From contig JAHJQP010000163.1 of assembly GCA_018819165.1 (NCBI GenBank), positions 1-10,196 of the forward strand: 10,196 bases of DNA, in the 5' to 3' direction. Under the pieces are notes generated by a model that had not been told where the DNA came from, did not search any database, and saw nothing but the letters and a program-made list of their open reading frames with translations. This document shows, piece after piece, positions 1 to 7,125 of the stretch. The DNA is from Pseudomonadota bacterium. Its GTDB lineage: Bacteria > Desulfobacterota > Syntrophia > Syntrophales > UBA5619. Numbering within the stretch: position 1 is the stretch's first letter; each line of letters begins with the position of its first letter. The translations under genes and the position numbers were made by a program.

Positions 1-1
1 G

Positions 2-106
2 CACATCCTTGCGGCGAACCGCCTGATGTTCATGGCCACGGTGATCGCCGTGATGATCTTCCTCTCGGCAAGATGGGGGTTTTCGTCGATCCGGGCGATA
101 TTGTAG
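2..106 (+). CDS. C-terminal end of an unidentified membrane protein (5' partial)
   Basis: The first 34 codons of the window, read from base 2, stay open to a TAG at 104-106. They encode a tail with one hydrophobic stretch (around residues 8-23, containing LMFMATVIAVMIF), followed by a short basic and aromatic end (SARWGFSSIRAIL). This frame ends most codons in G or C, like the genes downstream. The alternative frame 1, open to 162, does not, so frame 2 is the likelier coding frame. I cannot assign a family from this tail; an integral membrane transporter subunit is possible but unproven. The stop lies 52 bp before cobO on the same strand, so it could belong to the same transcript. Confidence 0.5.
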   Translation, partial: HILAANRLMFMATVIAVMIFLSARWGFSSIRAIL

Positions 107-158
107 AGACGGAGAAAAACAAAGGCGGGGTGAGGGTGAAGAGAGGAGGGGTTGAATT

Positions 159-686
159 GTGAGTGAAGAGGGACGGATTCTGATTTTTACCGGTGATGGG
201 AAGGGAAAGACGACGGCCGCTCTGGGAATGGCCCTCCGGGCGCACGGCCACGGCACTCCGGTCGCGGTCATCCAGTTCGTCAAGTCCGACGTGAAAACCG
301 GGGAGTTCGCCGCCCTGAGCAAACTCCCCGGAGTCGAGATCTTCGTGGCAGGTCTCGGCTTCGTCCCACCGGAGACCGATCCCCGCTTTGCGGACCACCG
401 CCGGGCGGCACAGGAGGGGCTCCGGATCGCCTCGGAGGCTGCCTCTTCGGGACGCTACGGCCTCGTGATCCTGGACGAGGGCTGCTATGCCGTCGCCCGA
501 AACCTGGTCGCGGAGGAACTCGTCCTTCGCCTCCTCCGGGAAGCGGCCCCCGGCGTCACCGTCGTCCTGACCGGACGGGGCGCTACGGAAGGGCTCATCG
601 CCGCCGCCGACACGGTCTCCGAGATCCGCTGCGTGAAGCATGGATTCGATATCGGCCGGAAGGCCCAAAAGGGGGTAGAATTCTAA
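159..686 (+). CDS. cobO: Cob(I)yrinic acid a,c-diamide adenosyltransferase (CobO/BtuR type)
   Basis: This 175-residue protein transfers the 5'-deoxyadenosyl group of ATP to the cobalt of reduced corrinoids, such as cob(I)yrinate a,c-diamide, in the cytoplasm. A P-loop GDGKGKTTAALG sits at residues 12-23. It is followed by the family segments VIQFVKS, GRYGLVILDEGCYA and VLTGRGA. The C-terminus KHGFDIGRKAQKGVEF matches the usual CobO ending with bound-substrate residues. Length is normal for the family. The start is a GTG with AGGAGG at 144-149, nine bases upstream. Its TAA overlaps the cbiA ATG by one base, so the two are probably co-translated. The product acts on the CbiA product, which fits the neighbourhood. 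Confidence 0.95.
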   Translation: MSEEGRILIFTGDGKGKTTAALGMALRAHGHGTPVAVIQFVKSDVKTGEFAALSKLPGVEIFVAGLGFVPPETDPRFADHRRAAQEGLRIASEAASSGRYGLVILDEGCYAVARNLVAEELVLRLLREAAPGVTVVLTGRGATEGLIAAADTVSEIRCVKHGFDIGRKAQKGVEF

Positions 687-2080
687 TGCCGCGCTGTCCG
701 ACACTGGTCATCGCCGGGACACACAGCGGGTCGGGGAAGACCTCGCTTGCGCTCGCGCTCGCCCGTGCGCTCACCCGCCGGGGACTCGCCGTCCAGACCT
801 TCAAGGTGGGCCCTGATTTCCTTGACCCGACCTACCTCGCCCTCGCTTCCGGACGGCCCTGCTACAACCTCGACGGCTGGATGGCCGGAAGGGAGCACGT
901 CTGCCGTCTCTTTGAACGGGCCGCAGCGGACGCCGACGTCGCCCTCGTCGAGGGGGTGATGGGGCTTTTCGACGGCGCGGACACGGCAGGACCGGAGGGG
1001 AGCACGGCGGAGATCGCCCGCTGGCTCGACGCGCCAATTCTCCTGGTCGCCAATGTTCACGGAATGGCCCGGAGCCTCGCCGCCCTCGTCAGGGGATTCG
1101 CCACCTTCGAGCCCGATCTCCGGATCAGAGGCGTCGTCGCGAACCACTGCGGCTCGGAGCGCCACGCGGAGTGGCTTGCCGACACACTTCAGGCGGCGGG
1201 CCTGCCGCCGCTTGTCGGGGCAATACCGCGGGGGGCCTTTCCCCAGCTCGCCAGCCGCCACCTCGGTCTTGTCACCGCCGATGAACGGCTCCTGCCTGAA
1301 GCCGTCCTCGACTCCCTCGCGAACGCCCTGGAACAACACCTCTCCCTGGAGACGCTCTTCCGGAAACCCGGGGACACCATACCAATTTTCTTTGAAAATT
1401 GGTATGGTGTCCCCGGGTTTCCCGGGTTTCCTGCCCGCCTGCGAATCGGCGCAGCGCGGGACGCCGCCTTCCACTTCTACTATCAGGACCTCTTCGACAC
1501 ACTCGCCACGGCGGGATGCGAGACGGTTTTCTTCTCGCCGCTTTCCGACCGGCGACTGCCGGAGGGGATTTCCGGCCTCTATCTCGGCGGGGGATATCCC
1601 GAGGCCCACGCGGAGGCCCTGGCCGCCAACGGGGAAATCCTCGCCGCGATCCGCGAATATGCCGCCTCCGGAAAGCCCCTCTACGCGGAATGCGGTGGCC
1701 TGATGTACCTCTCCCGAGGGCTCCTGGAGGCGGGCGGCCGCTTCCACCCCTTTCTGGGGATTCTTCCCGCCCGTACGCGGATGCTGGACGGAAAGAAGGC
1801 CCTGGGCTACGTGGAGATCACCCTGACGGCAGACTCTCTCTGGGGACGATGCGGGGATGTCTTCCGGGGCCACGAGTTCCACTACTCGGAGCTGATCGAC
1901 GACCCTGTTGCCGATCCGGCCTGGCGGACCGTCTATGCGCTCCGGCGGCGCCGCTCAGAAGCGGTTGAAACCGAGGGATTCCAGAAAGAGGCGATCCTGG
2001 CGAGTTACACGCACCTCTATTATGCGTCCCTGCCGGCGGCAATCGACCATTTCATCGCTCATTGCGGAGGCACACCATGA
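686..2080 (+). CDS. cbiA: Cobyrinate a,c-diamide synthase (glutamine-hydrolysing)
   Basis: CbiA amidates the a and c carboxylates of cobyrinate using ATP and glutamine. The 464-residue protein shows both domains. The N-terminal synthetase has a P-loop AGTHSGSGKTS (about residues 10-20), then FKVGPDFLDP and VEGVMGLFDG. The C-terminal class I glutamine amidotransferase has YLGGGYPE, the nucleophile Cys336 in YAECGGLMYL and the GHEFHYSE histidine motif near 395-402. The odd feature is the interdomain linker. Residues 226-246 are encoded by a 61-bp hairpin (1362-1422) and give a Gly/Pro/aromatic-rich string (KPGDTIPIFFENWYGVPGFP) that I do not expect in the family. The reading frame remains open through it and all catalytic motifs survive, so the enzyme is probably functional. 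The cbiC ATG overlaps its TGA. Confidence 0.95.
   Translation: MPRCPTLVIAGTHSGSGKTSLALALARALTRRGLAVQTFKVGPDFLDPTYLALASGRPCYNLDGWMAGREHVCRLFERAAADADVALVEGVMGLFDGADTAGPEGSTAEIARWLDAPILLVANVHGMARSLAALVRGFATFEPDLRIRGVVANHCGSERHAEWLADTLQAAGLPPLVGAIPRGAFPQLASRHLGLVTADERLLPEAVLDSLANALEQHLSLETLFRKPGDTIPIFFENWYGVPGFPGFPARLRIGAARDAAFHFYYQDLFDTLATAGCETVFFSPLSDRRLPEGISGLYLGGGYPEAHAEALAANGEILAAIREYAASGKPLYAECGGLMYLSRGLLEAGGRFHPFLGILPARTRMLDGKKALGYVEITLTADSLWGRCGDVFRGHEFHYSELIDDPVADPAWRTVYALRRRRSEAVETEGFQKEAILASYTHLYYASLPAAIDHFIAHCGGTP
1362..1422. repeat. Hairpin element 1 (REP/RAYT-like palindrome) inside cbiA
   Basis: This is a perfect 29-bp inverted repeat: left arm 1362-1390, 3-base loop TTT at 1391-1393, right arm 1394-1422. 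Arm landmarks, outside to inside, are GGAAA, CCCGGGGACACC, ATACC and AATTTTC. It is followed by a second copy of CCCGGGTTT (1421-1429), directly repeating 1412-1420. Long perfect palindromes with GGGGACACCATACC-type arms are, from memory, typical of REP-like elements mobilised or maintained by TnpA-REP (Y1, RAYT) transposases in Proteobacteria. No such transposase is in the window. It is translated as part of the CbiA linker. There is no T-run after the stem, so it is unlikely to be an intrinsic terminator. Confidence 0.85.
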
Positions 2081-2769
2081 ATGAAACACCTGTCCGGCCG
2101 TTGATGCGCGCCTTTCTGGAGGCGCCCCTGAACGGCCCGGAGATCGAGGCGAAATCGATGGAGATCATCGACCGGGAAGCCCCGGCGCATTCGTTTCCGC
2201 CGGACGAGTGGCAGATCGTCCGCCGGATGATCCACACCGCCGGCGACTTCGGGATCATGGAGGCGGTCCTGTTTTCTACGGATGCGGTCGCAGCCGGTGT
2301 CAAGGCCCTGCGGGGCTGCCGGTCGATCTATACCGACGCGAACATGATCCGCACGGGGATTTCCCTGGCCCGGCTCAGGAGCGTCTGCGAATTCTACCGG
2401 CGGGAGAGCATTATCTGCCACGTTGCCGACGAAGACGTGGCGCGCAAGGCCCGGCGGAGCGGCCTCCCCCGCTCCCTCCACGCAATCCAGAAGGCGAAAC
2501 CCCTTCTGGACGGGGCGATTGCGGTCATCGGGAACGCCCCGATCGCCCTGATGGAGCTCAACCGGATGATCATCGAGGAGGGGCTCCGGCCCTCCCTCGT
2601 CGTCGCGATGCCGGTCGGCTTCGTCCACGTCGTGGAAAGCAAGGAGGAGCTGATGTCGCTCGACGTTCCGTTCATCGCCACGGCGGGCCGCCGCGGGGGC
2701 AGTCCGCTCGCGGTCAGCGTCATCCACGCCCTCTGCAGCCTGGCAGGCAGGGACGGAGCAAGATCATGA
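2077..2769 (+). CDS. cbiC: Cobalt-precorrin-8 methylmutase
   Basis: CbiC moves the C11 methyl group to C12 of cobalt-precorrin-8 (a 1,5-sigmatropic shift), giving cobyrinate, the substrate of CbiA. The 230-residue protein is normal in length. It carries the active-site histidine region RRMIHTAGDFG (His53), TDANMIRTGI, the VIGNAPIAL segment and the closing VESKEEL and ATAGRRGGSPLA motifs of the CbiC/CobH fold. I chose the ATG at 2077 because GGAGG at 2066-2070 lies six bases upstream. An in-frame TTG at 2062 would bury that site. The ATG overlaps the cbiA stop as ATGA, and its own TGA overlaps the cbiX ATG the same way. Confidence 0.95.
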   Translation: MNETPVRPLMRAFLEAPLNGPEIEAKSMEIIDREAPAHSFPPDEWQIVRRMIHTAGDFGIMEAVLFSTDAVAAGVKALRGCRSIYTDANMIRTGISLARLRSVCEFYRRESIICHVADEDVARKARRSGLPRSLHAIQKAKPLLDGAIAVIGNAPIALMELNRMIIEEGLRPSLVVAMPVGFVHVVESKEELMSLDVPFIATAGRRGGSPLAVSVIHALCSLAGRDGARS

Positions 2770-3245
2770 TAGAGCAAGCAATGAGAGCGGAGCGGGAAAA
2801 TGGAAAGCAGGCCGTGATCCTGATCGGCCACGGAAGCCGCGCCGCGGGGGCTGACGACGATATGGCGCGTGTCGCCCGGGGTCTGCGGGCGGCAGGAGAC
2901 GGGATCGTCGAGATCTGCCGGATGTCGGGCCGGGGGCCCCGCTTTGTCGAGGCATTTGAAAAATGCATTCGGCAGGAAGCAAAAGAGATCATCGTGATCC
3001 CCTACTTCCTCCACTTCGGCGTCCATCTGCGCCAGGACATCCCGGAGATGCTCCGGGAGGCGGTCGCAAAGCATCCGGAAGTCCGCCTGGTCCTCGGCAG
3101 ACACCTGGGCTACGACGATGCTCTCGTTGCCCTCGTCGAGAGGCGGATCGCGGAATCGGAAACGCTCTGCGACGTCCGGGATCTTCCCCGGTCGCCGATC
3201 GACAGGCGTCCCGAGGAGATGGGCGGAGAACCACGGTTGGAGTAG
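2766..3245 (+). CDS. cbiX: Sirohydrochlorin cobaltochelatase, short CbiX type
   Basis: CbiX inserts Co2+ into sirohydrochlorin, the cobalt-committing step of the anaerobic pathway. The 159-residue protein is one class II chelatase domain of the short type, expected to work as a homodimer. Metal-binding histidines are visible in LIGHGSR (His22) and FLHFGVHLRQDIPE (His83, His87). MSGRGPRF and IIVIPYF are further family landmarks. There is a C-terminal tail of about 25 residues but no histidine-rich stretch and no Fe-S cysteine motif as in some long CbiX proteins. The ATG at 2766 overlaps the cbiC stop; ATG 2781 is a possible alternative start. It lies directly before the cobalt transporter genes, matching its need for the imported metal. 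Confidence 0.93.
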   Translation: MIEQAMRAERENGKQAVILIGHGSRAAGADDDMARVARGLRAAGDGIVEICRMSGRGPRFVEAFEKCIRQEAKEIIVIPYFLHFGVHLRQDIPEMLREAVAKHPEVRLVLGRHLGYDDALVALVERRIAESETLCDVRDLPRSPIDRRPEEMGGEPRLE

Positions 3246-3383
3246 GTGACGGTGAACCATATGCTGGGAGAAACAGGGAAAGGGCTCTGCGCAGCGGTCC
3301 GCAGGAGATCCCGGTTCCACCGTGCCGGTGTTACAAAAGCAAGAGGGTGTATGTACGCAAACCACACAAACAAAGGAGGAGAG
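3246..3383 (+). promoter_or_regulatory. 138-nt leader before cbiM, possibly a degenerate cobalamin-riboswitch-like RNA
   Basis: This is one of only two real gaps in an otherwise overlapping operon. It contains two hairpins. One pairs 3282-3291 with 3300-3312 (TGCG/CGCA core, CTC/GAG and GGG/CCC with small bulges, eight-base loop). The other is CACCG-TGC-CGGTG at 3318-3330. Neither is followed by a T-run. Short strings resemble cobalamin riboswitch boxes in the correct order: GGTG at 3251, GGGAGAAACAGGGAA at 3266-3280, GCAGCGGT at 3291-3298 and CGCAGGAGATCCC at 3300-3312. The span is far shorter than a complete riboswitch and the GGTGNNAATCC block is missing. It ends in a strong Shine-Dalgarno AAGGAGG at 3374-3380. 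No convincing promoter was found. Confidence 0.3.
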
Positions 3384-4151
3384 ATGAACGGAATTTGGAC
3401 AAAGAGACGAAACGTAATCCGCCGGGCGGCAACCGTCGCCGCAACCGCGGGGACGCTGATCGCACTGCCCGCCCAGGCCTTTGCCATGCACATCTCCGAA
3501 GGCATCCTGCCGGCGCCCTGGGCGCTTTTCTGGTACGCCGTCGCCCTCCCCTTCGTCGCCTGGGGCCTCAGGGATCTACGGCGGCGGAGCGAGGATCTCC
3601 TCTGGTTCAAGCCGCTCGTCGGCCTCGTCGGGGCGGCGGTCTTTCTCATCTCCTGCATGCCCATCCCTGTCCCGACCGCCGGGACCTGCTCCCATCCCGC
3701 CGGAACCGGCCTCGCCGCGATCCTGATCGGCCCGGGGCTCACCGTCGTCGTTGCGAGCATCGCGCTTACCCTCCAGGCGCTCTTCCTCGCCCACGGGGGG
3801 CTCACGACCCTGGGAGCGAACATCGTCTCGATGGGTGTGGTAGGGGCCTATGTCGGCTATGGGACTTACCGGATCATCCGTCGCCTGGGGCTCCCGTGGG
3901 TGATGGCGGCCTTCCTGGCGGGACTTCTCTCCGACTGGGCCACTTACGCCATGACCTCCGTCGAACTCGCCGCCGCCCTTCACGGCGGGGAGTCGTTTTC
4001 GGCGATGCTCACGCTGATCCTCCTGGCCTTCGTTCCCACGCAGGTTCCGCTGGGCATCCTCGAGGGGTTCCTCTGCGCCGGTGCGCTCAAGTTCGTCCGG
4101 AGCCGCAAGCCGGAACTGCTCAGGATGGCGGCGGCGGGAGGTGCGGCATGA
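3384..4151 (+). CDS. cbiM: Cobalt ECF transporter substrate-capture subunit CbiM
   Basis: CbiM is the membrane S-component that binds Co2+ and passes it through the CbiQ/CbiO module. The 255-residue precursor starts with a basic signal peptide (KRRNVIRRAATVAATAG...), with predicted cleavage after AFA at residue 34. This exposes Met35-His36-Ile at the new N-terminus. In the CbiM/NikM family that histidine helps bind the metal. The mature part begins MHISEGILPAPWA and has several hydrophobic segments typical of the roughly six-helix fold, including SCMPIPVPTAGTCSHPAGTGLAA with a conserved His-Pro. The ATG at 3384 has AAGGAGG about four bases upstream. Upstream in-frame starts (GTG 3246, ATG 3261, ATG 3351) would place the leader in protein and lack such a site. 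Its TGA overlaps the next ATG. Confidence 0.93.
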   Translation: MNGIWTKRRNVIRRAATVAATAGTLIALPAQAFAMHISEGILPAPWALFWYAVALPFVAWGLRDLRRRSEDLLWFKPLVGLVGAAVFLISCMPIPVPTAGTCSHPAGTGLAAILIGPGLTVVVASIALTLQALFLAHGGLTTLGANIVSMGVVGAYVGYGTYRIIRRLGLPWVMAAFLAGLLSDWATYAMTSVELAAALHGGESFSAMLTLILLAFVPTQVPLGILEGFLCAGALKFVRSRKPELLRMAAAGGAA

Positions 4152-4435
4152 AGAAAACTTTATTGATTCTGACGTTCGCTGGACTTCTCCTCGCCGCGCC
4201 GGCGTGCCCGCCCGGCCGAGCCGCCTCCTGGTCCGGCGTTGACGAAACGGTGATCGAGAAATTCGCTGAGAAGGCCGGACGGACGGCCCGCGAACCGTTC
4301 ATCAACACCGACCAGGGCGATCTTCTCCTGTTCGTCTTTCTCGTAGCCGGCATGGTCGGGGGATTCATCGGGGGATACAACTTCCGTGTCCTTTTTCCGC
4401 CAAGGCGCGGCGTCGGAGACGAAAAGCATGTTTGA
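4148..4435 (+). CDS. Small membrane protein in the CbiN position of the cobalt transporter
   Basis: This 95-residue protein has a signal peptide or N-terminal helix (MKKTLLILTFAGLLLAAPA), a periplasmic segment of about 35 residues (from WSGVDETVIEKFAEKAG), a conserved-looking REPFINTDQGDLL stretch and a second helix at about 58-82 (LLLFVFLVAGMVGGFIGGY), then a basic tail. The two-helix topology with a short outer loop, and the position between cbiM and cbiQ, match CbiN, the accessory subunit that helps CbiM load cobalt. The sequence, however, does not resemble the classical CbiN loop that I know. I infer a CbiN analogue, perhaps a distinct family found with delta-type CbiMQO systems. The start overlaps the cbiM stop (ATGA) and the end overlaps cbiQ by eight bases. 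Confidence 0.8.
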   Translation: MKKTLLILTFAGLLLAAPACPPGRAASWSGVDETVIEKFAEKAGRTAREPFINTDQGDLLLFVFLVAGMVGGFIGGYNFRVLFPPRRGVGDEKHV

Positions 4436-5207
4436 CCTCTTTTCGGATATCTTCACCTATCGGGACAACGCCCTGACACGGATCGATCCGCGGGCGAAGC
4501 TCCTGATCGCCCTTGCCGCGCTCATTGCCGTCGTGACCGCGGAGCGGATCGTCCTGCCGCTCGCCGTCTTAGCGTTCTGCCTCGGCGCCGTCGCGATCCT
4601 CCGGATCCCGGCAAAGCTCGTCGCCTGTCGCCTGGCCGCGCCGCTTTCGATCGTGGCGGTCCTGGTCGTGATCCAGACATTCGTCACAGGGAAGACGCCC
4701 CTGTTCGCCTTCACCTTCGCCGGGTGGCAGTTCACGGCGAAGGCGGAGGGGCTCCGCCAGGGGACACTTTTAGGGGCCCATGTCCTCGGCGCCGTCTCGG
4801 TGGTCTTTCTCCTGAGCATTGTCACACCGGCGCACCGGATCTTCCAGGCGCTCCGCTGGTTCAGGATCTCCCGGAACTGGCTGGAAATCGCGATCCTCAT
4901 GTACCGCTACATCTTCGTCCTGATGGACCGCGTGGCGGATCTGGCCGCGGCCCAGAGGCTCCGGCTCGGATACACGGCGCGGGGGCGCGCCCTGAGGTCC
5001 TTTACGACGCTCGCCGGGGCGACGATCATCCATTCGCTCGAACAGGCCCAGCGGACGCATGACGCGATGCGGCTGCGCGGTTACCGGGGGACGATGCCCT
5101 TCGGTCCGCTCCCGCCGCTGGGCCGGCGGGACCGTCTGATCCTGGTTTCCTGCCTGATCGGGATCGCGGTCGCCTACGGACTCCTGGAATGGGGGGTAAG
5201 CGGATGA
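4428..5207 (+). CDS. cbiQ: Cobalt ECF transporter transmembrane coupling subunit CbiQ
   Basis: CbiQ is the T-component that links CbiM to the CbiO ATPase. The 259-residue protein begins with the family opening ALTRIDPRAKLL, has about five to six hydrophobic segments (around 25-55, 68-85, 115-133, 152-168, 236-255), and carries the two Ala-Arg-Gly-type coupling motifs. These are AQRLRLGYTARG (residues 175-186) and HDAMRLRGYRG (211-221), which contact the ATPase. I start it at ATG 4428, eight bases inside the preceding small gene, because the RIDPRAK segment then sits at its usual distance from the N-terminus. A longer start at 4386 would add 14 unlikely residues. Its TGA overlaps cbiO. Confidence 0.93.
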   Translation: MFDLFSDIFTYRDNALTRIDPRAKLLIALAALIAVVTAERIVLPLAVLAFCLGAVAILRIPAKLVACRLAAPLSIVAVLVVIQTFVTGKTPLFAFTFAGWQFTAKAEGLRQGTLLGAHVLGAVSVVFLLSIVTPAHRIFQALRWFRISRNWLEIAILMYRYIFVLMDRVADLAAAQRLRLGYTARGRALRSFTTLAGATIIHSLEQAQRTHDAMRLRGYRGTMPFGPLPPLGRRDRLILVSCLIGIAVAYGLLEWGVSG

Positions 5208-6073
5208 AGGCGATCGACGTCACCGGGGTTCACTTCACTTACGACGACGGCACCGAGGCGCTCTCCGGCGTCGACTTCCATGTCTCGGAAGGGGAGTTCG
5301 TCGCGATCCTGGGCTCCAACGGTTCGGGGAAGACGACGCTGATCGGCCTCCTCGTCGGCCTGCTGAAGGCGAAGACTGGGCAGATCCGCATCGGGGAGCG
5401 GGAGATCGGGAGCCTCTCGGCAGAGGAACTCTACCAGCGGGTGGGCCTCGTCTTCCAGAACCCGAACGACCAGCTCTTCGCCGCCACCGTGGAGGAGGAC
5501 GTCGCCTTCGGCCCGCGGAACCTGAACCTCCCGGAGGCGGAGGTGGAGCGGCGCGTGACGGAGGCGCTCGCGGCCGTCGCGGCGCTCCCGCTCCGCTGCC
5601 GGGCGATCCATCACTTGAGCTTCGGCGAGCAGAAGCGGGTGTCGCTCGCCGGTGTGATGGCGATGAGGCCCTCGGTCCTCATCCTCGACGAACCGACGGC
5701 AGGGCTCGACCCGGCGGGCGAGGCGCAGATGATGCAGCTTCTGAAAAAACTCAACCGCGAGGAAGGACTGACGGTCATCCTCGCCACCCATTCGGTGGAC
5801 ATGCTTCCTCTTTTCGCAAACAGAATCTACGTCCTCGACCACGGCCGCGTCCTCCAGGAGGGGCCGTCCGAGGAGATTTTCTGCCACCAGGAGATGATTG
5901 TCCGGGCGAAACTCCGGCTTCCCTACGTTTCCCGTTTGATGTATGAGATGAAGAGGCACGACGGCGTCCCGATCGATGGCCTGCCCCTCACGATCGGCGA
6001 GGCAAGGGTGCAGCTTCTGGAGCTGATCCCGAAGGAGCTGATCATCGCGGAGTTAGAGGAGAAAAAGGCATGA
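5204..6073 (+). CDS. cbiO: Cobalt ECF transporter ATP-binding subunit CbiO
   Basis: CbiO hydrolyses ATP to drive Co2+ uptake through CbiM and CbiQ. In the 289-residue protein I see Walker A GSNGSGKTT (37-45), the Q-loop VFQNPNDQLF with Gln85, a signature LSFGEQKRVSLAGVMAMRP (starting at 138), Walker B VLILDEPTAGLDP with Glu163, and the switch His196 in LATHS. The ABC signature reads LSFGEQ rather than LSGGQ, a variant also known in this family. A C-terminal extension of about 80 residues follows the ATPase core. The ATG at 5204 overlaps the cbiQ stop and is preceded by a G-rich site at 5191-5196. An in-frame ATG at 5189 is less likely. Its TGA overlaps the cbiD ATG. Confidence 0.95.
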   Translation: MKAIDVTGVHFTYDDGTEALSGVDFHVSEGEFVAILGSNGSGKTTLIGLLVGLLKAKTGQIRIGEREIGSLSAEELYQRVGLVFQNPNDQLFAATVEEDVAFGPRNLNLPEAEVERRVTEALAAVAALPLRCRAIHHLSFGEQKRVSLAGVMAMRPSVLILDEPTAGLDPAGEAQMMQLLKKLNREEGLTVILATHSVDMLPLFANRIYVLDHGRVLQEGPSEEIFCHQEMIVRAKLRLPYVSRLMYEMKRHDGVPIDGLPLTIGEARVQLLELIPKELIIAELEEKKA

Positions 6074-7125
6074 GCGCGCTGCGCAGTGGATACACCACAG
6101 GGAGCTGCGCCGCAGCGGCGGCAAAGGCGGCCGCACTCCTCCTGTCGGAAGGAAAGACGGTCGAGCGCGTGGAGATCCCCTTTCCCGACGGCGCCCGGAT
6201 AAGCTTGCCCCTCGTTTATGCAAAGCCGGGCAGCGACGGCGCGGAGGCGGCGGTCCGGAAGGACGCGGGCGACGACCCGGATGTGACGAACGGCGTCCTG
6301 ATCGCAGCCTCCCTCGCCTGGATCGAAGGCAGCGAGGTGGAATTCGCCGCCGGCGAGGGGGTCGGAACGGTGACGAAACCGGGCCTTTCCGTTCCCACCG
6401 GCGAGCCGGCAATCAACCCCGGACCGCGGCGGATGATCCGGGAGGCCATCCGGGAGGTCACCTCCCGGGGCGTCCGGGTGACGATCTCCATTCGCGGCGG
6501 CGGGGAGCTTGCCCGGAAGACATTCAACCCGCGGATCGGTGTCGTCGGTGGGCTTTCGATCCTGGGGACAACGGGGATCGTCCGACCGTTCAGCTGCCCG
6601 GCCCTGCGCGAGTCGCTCCGGTGCGCCCTGAACGTGGCGGCGGCCGCAGGCGTCCGGGCGCCGGTCCTCGTCCCCGGCCATATCGGCGAGCGGGCGGTGC
6701 GGTCGCACTTCTGCGTCGCGGACGACCAGATCGTGGAGGTCGGAAACGAGTGGGGGTTCGTCTTAGACGAGGCCCTCCGGCATCCCTTCACGGCCCTTCT
6801 GATCGCGGGCCATCCGGGAAAGCTCGCCAAGCTGACGGCTGGCGACTGGGACACCCACTCCGGAAGGTCGGAAAGCGCCCTGCCTGTTGTCGCGGAAATG
6901 CATGTAAAAATTCTTGACCTTTCCCCGGCCCCGGCGGCAACGGTCGAGGGGCTCTTCGCGGCGCTTGCCGTCAAGGAAAGGAAGAAGCTGGGCGACGCCC
7001 TGGCGGCGGCCGTGCAGAAGGCAGTCGTCGAACGGAGCGGGGGGAGTTTTGCCGCGGCCGTCGTCCTCATCGACCTCGGCGGGCGCATACTCGGTTTCTC
7101 GGGAGATCTGGACCCATGGCTGTAG
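6070..7125 (+). CDS. cbiD: Cobalt-precorrin-5B (C1)-methyltransferase
   Basis: CbiD methylates C1 of cobalt-precorrin-5B with S-adenosylmethionine, giving cobalt-precorrin-6A. It follows the acetaldehyde-releasing step of CbiG. The 351-residue protein is normal in length and opens with the family hallmark LRSGYTTGSCAAAAAKAA. Further family landmarks are VRKDAGDDPDVTNG, GEGVGTVTKPGL, GEPAINPGPRRMI, the GGLSILGTTGIVRP segment and LIAGHPGKLAKL. CbiD is not related to the CbiL/CbiF/CbiE methyltransferase fold, and none of those motifs appear here. The ATG at 6070 overlaps the cbiO stop and has GAGGAG about eight bases upstream. The end overlaps cbiE by ten bases. Confidence 0.96.
   Translation: MSALRSGYTTGSCAAAAAKAAALLLSEGKTVERVEIPFPDGARISLPLVYAKPGSDGAEAAVRKDAGDDPDVTNGVLIAASLAWIEGSEVEFAAGEGVGTVTKPGLSVPTGEPAINPGPRRMIREAIREVTSRGVRVTISIRGGGELARKTFNPRIGVVGGLSILGTTGIVRPFSCPALRESLRCALNVAAAAGVRAPVLVPGHIGERAVRSHFCVADDQIVEVGNEWGFVLDEALRHPFTALLIAGHPGKLAKLTAGDWDTHSGRSESALPVVAEMHVKILDLSPAPAATVEGLFAALAVKERKKLGDALAAAVQKAVVERSGGSFAAAVVLIDLGGRILGFSGDLDPWL

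Noticed and set aside
1..162. Frame 1 reading from the window start to a TGA overlapping the cobO start
   Set aside because: Its third codon positions are not GC-biased like the rest of the window, whereas frame 2 is. The protein string has no recognisable motif.
1362..1422. Intrinsic transcription terminator inside cbiA
   Set aside because: The stem is strong, but no T-run follows it on either strand, and it lies mid-gene in an expressed operon.
683..1882. Long antisense reading frame (399 codons) opposite cbiA, and similar minus-strand frames opposite cbiC, cbiD and cbiE/cbiL
   Set aside because: The opposite strand encodes well-recognised full-length enzymes. Long antisense frames are expected in GC-rich coding DNA, and the translated strings are Arg/Pro/Gly-rich without family motifs.
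3246..3383. N-terminal extension of CbiM starting at GTG 3246 or a small peptide gene in the leader
   Set aside because: The extension precedes a clear signal peptide and lacks a ribosome site, while ATG 3384 has a strong AAGGAGG. I saw no separate small gene with a site of its own.
6450..6468. Short palindrome (arms CCGGGAGGT/ACCTCCCGG around one base) in cbiD
   Set aside because: Only nine-base arms in GC-rich coding DNA, encoding ordinary CbiD residues; likely chance.
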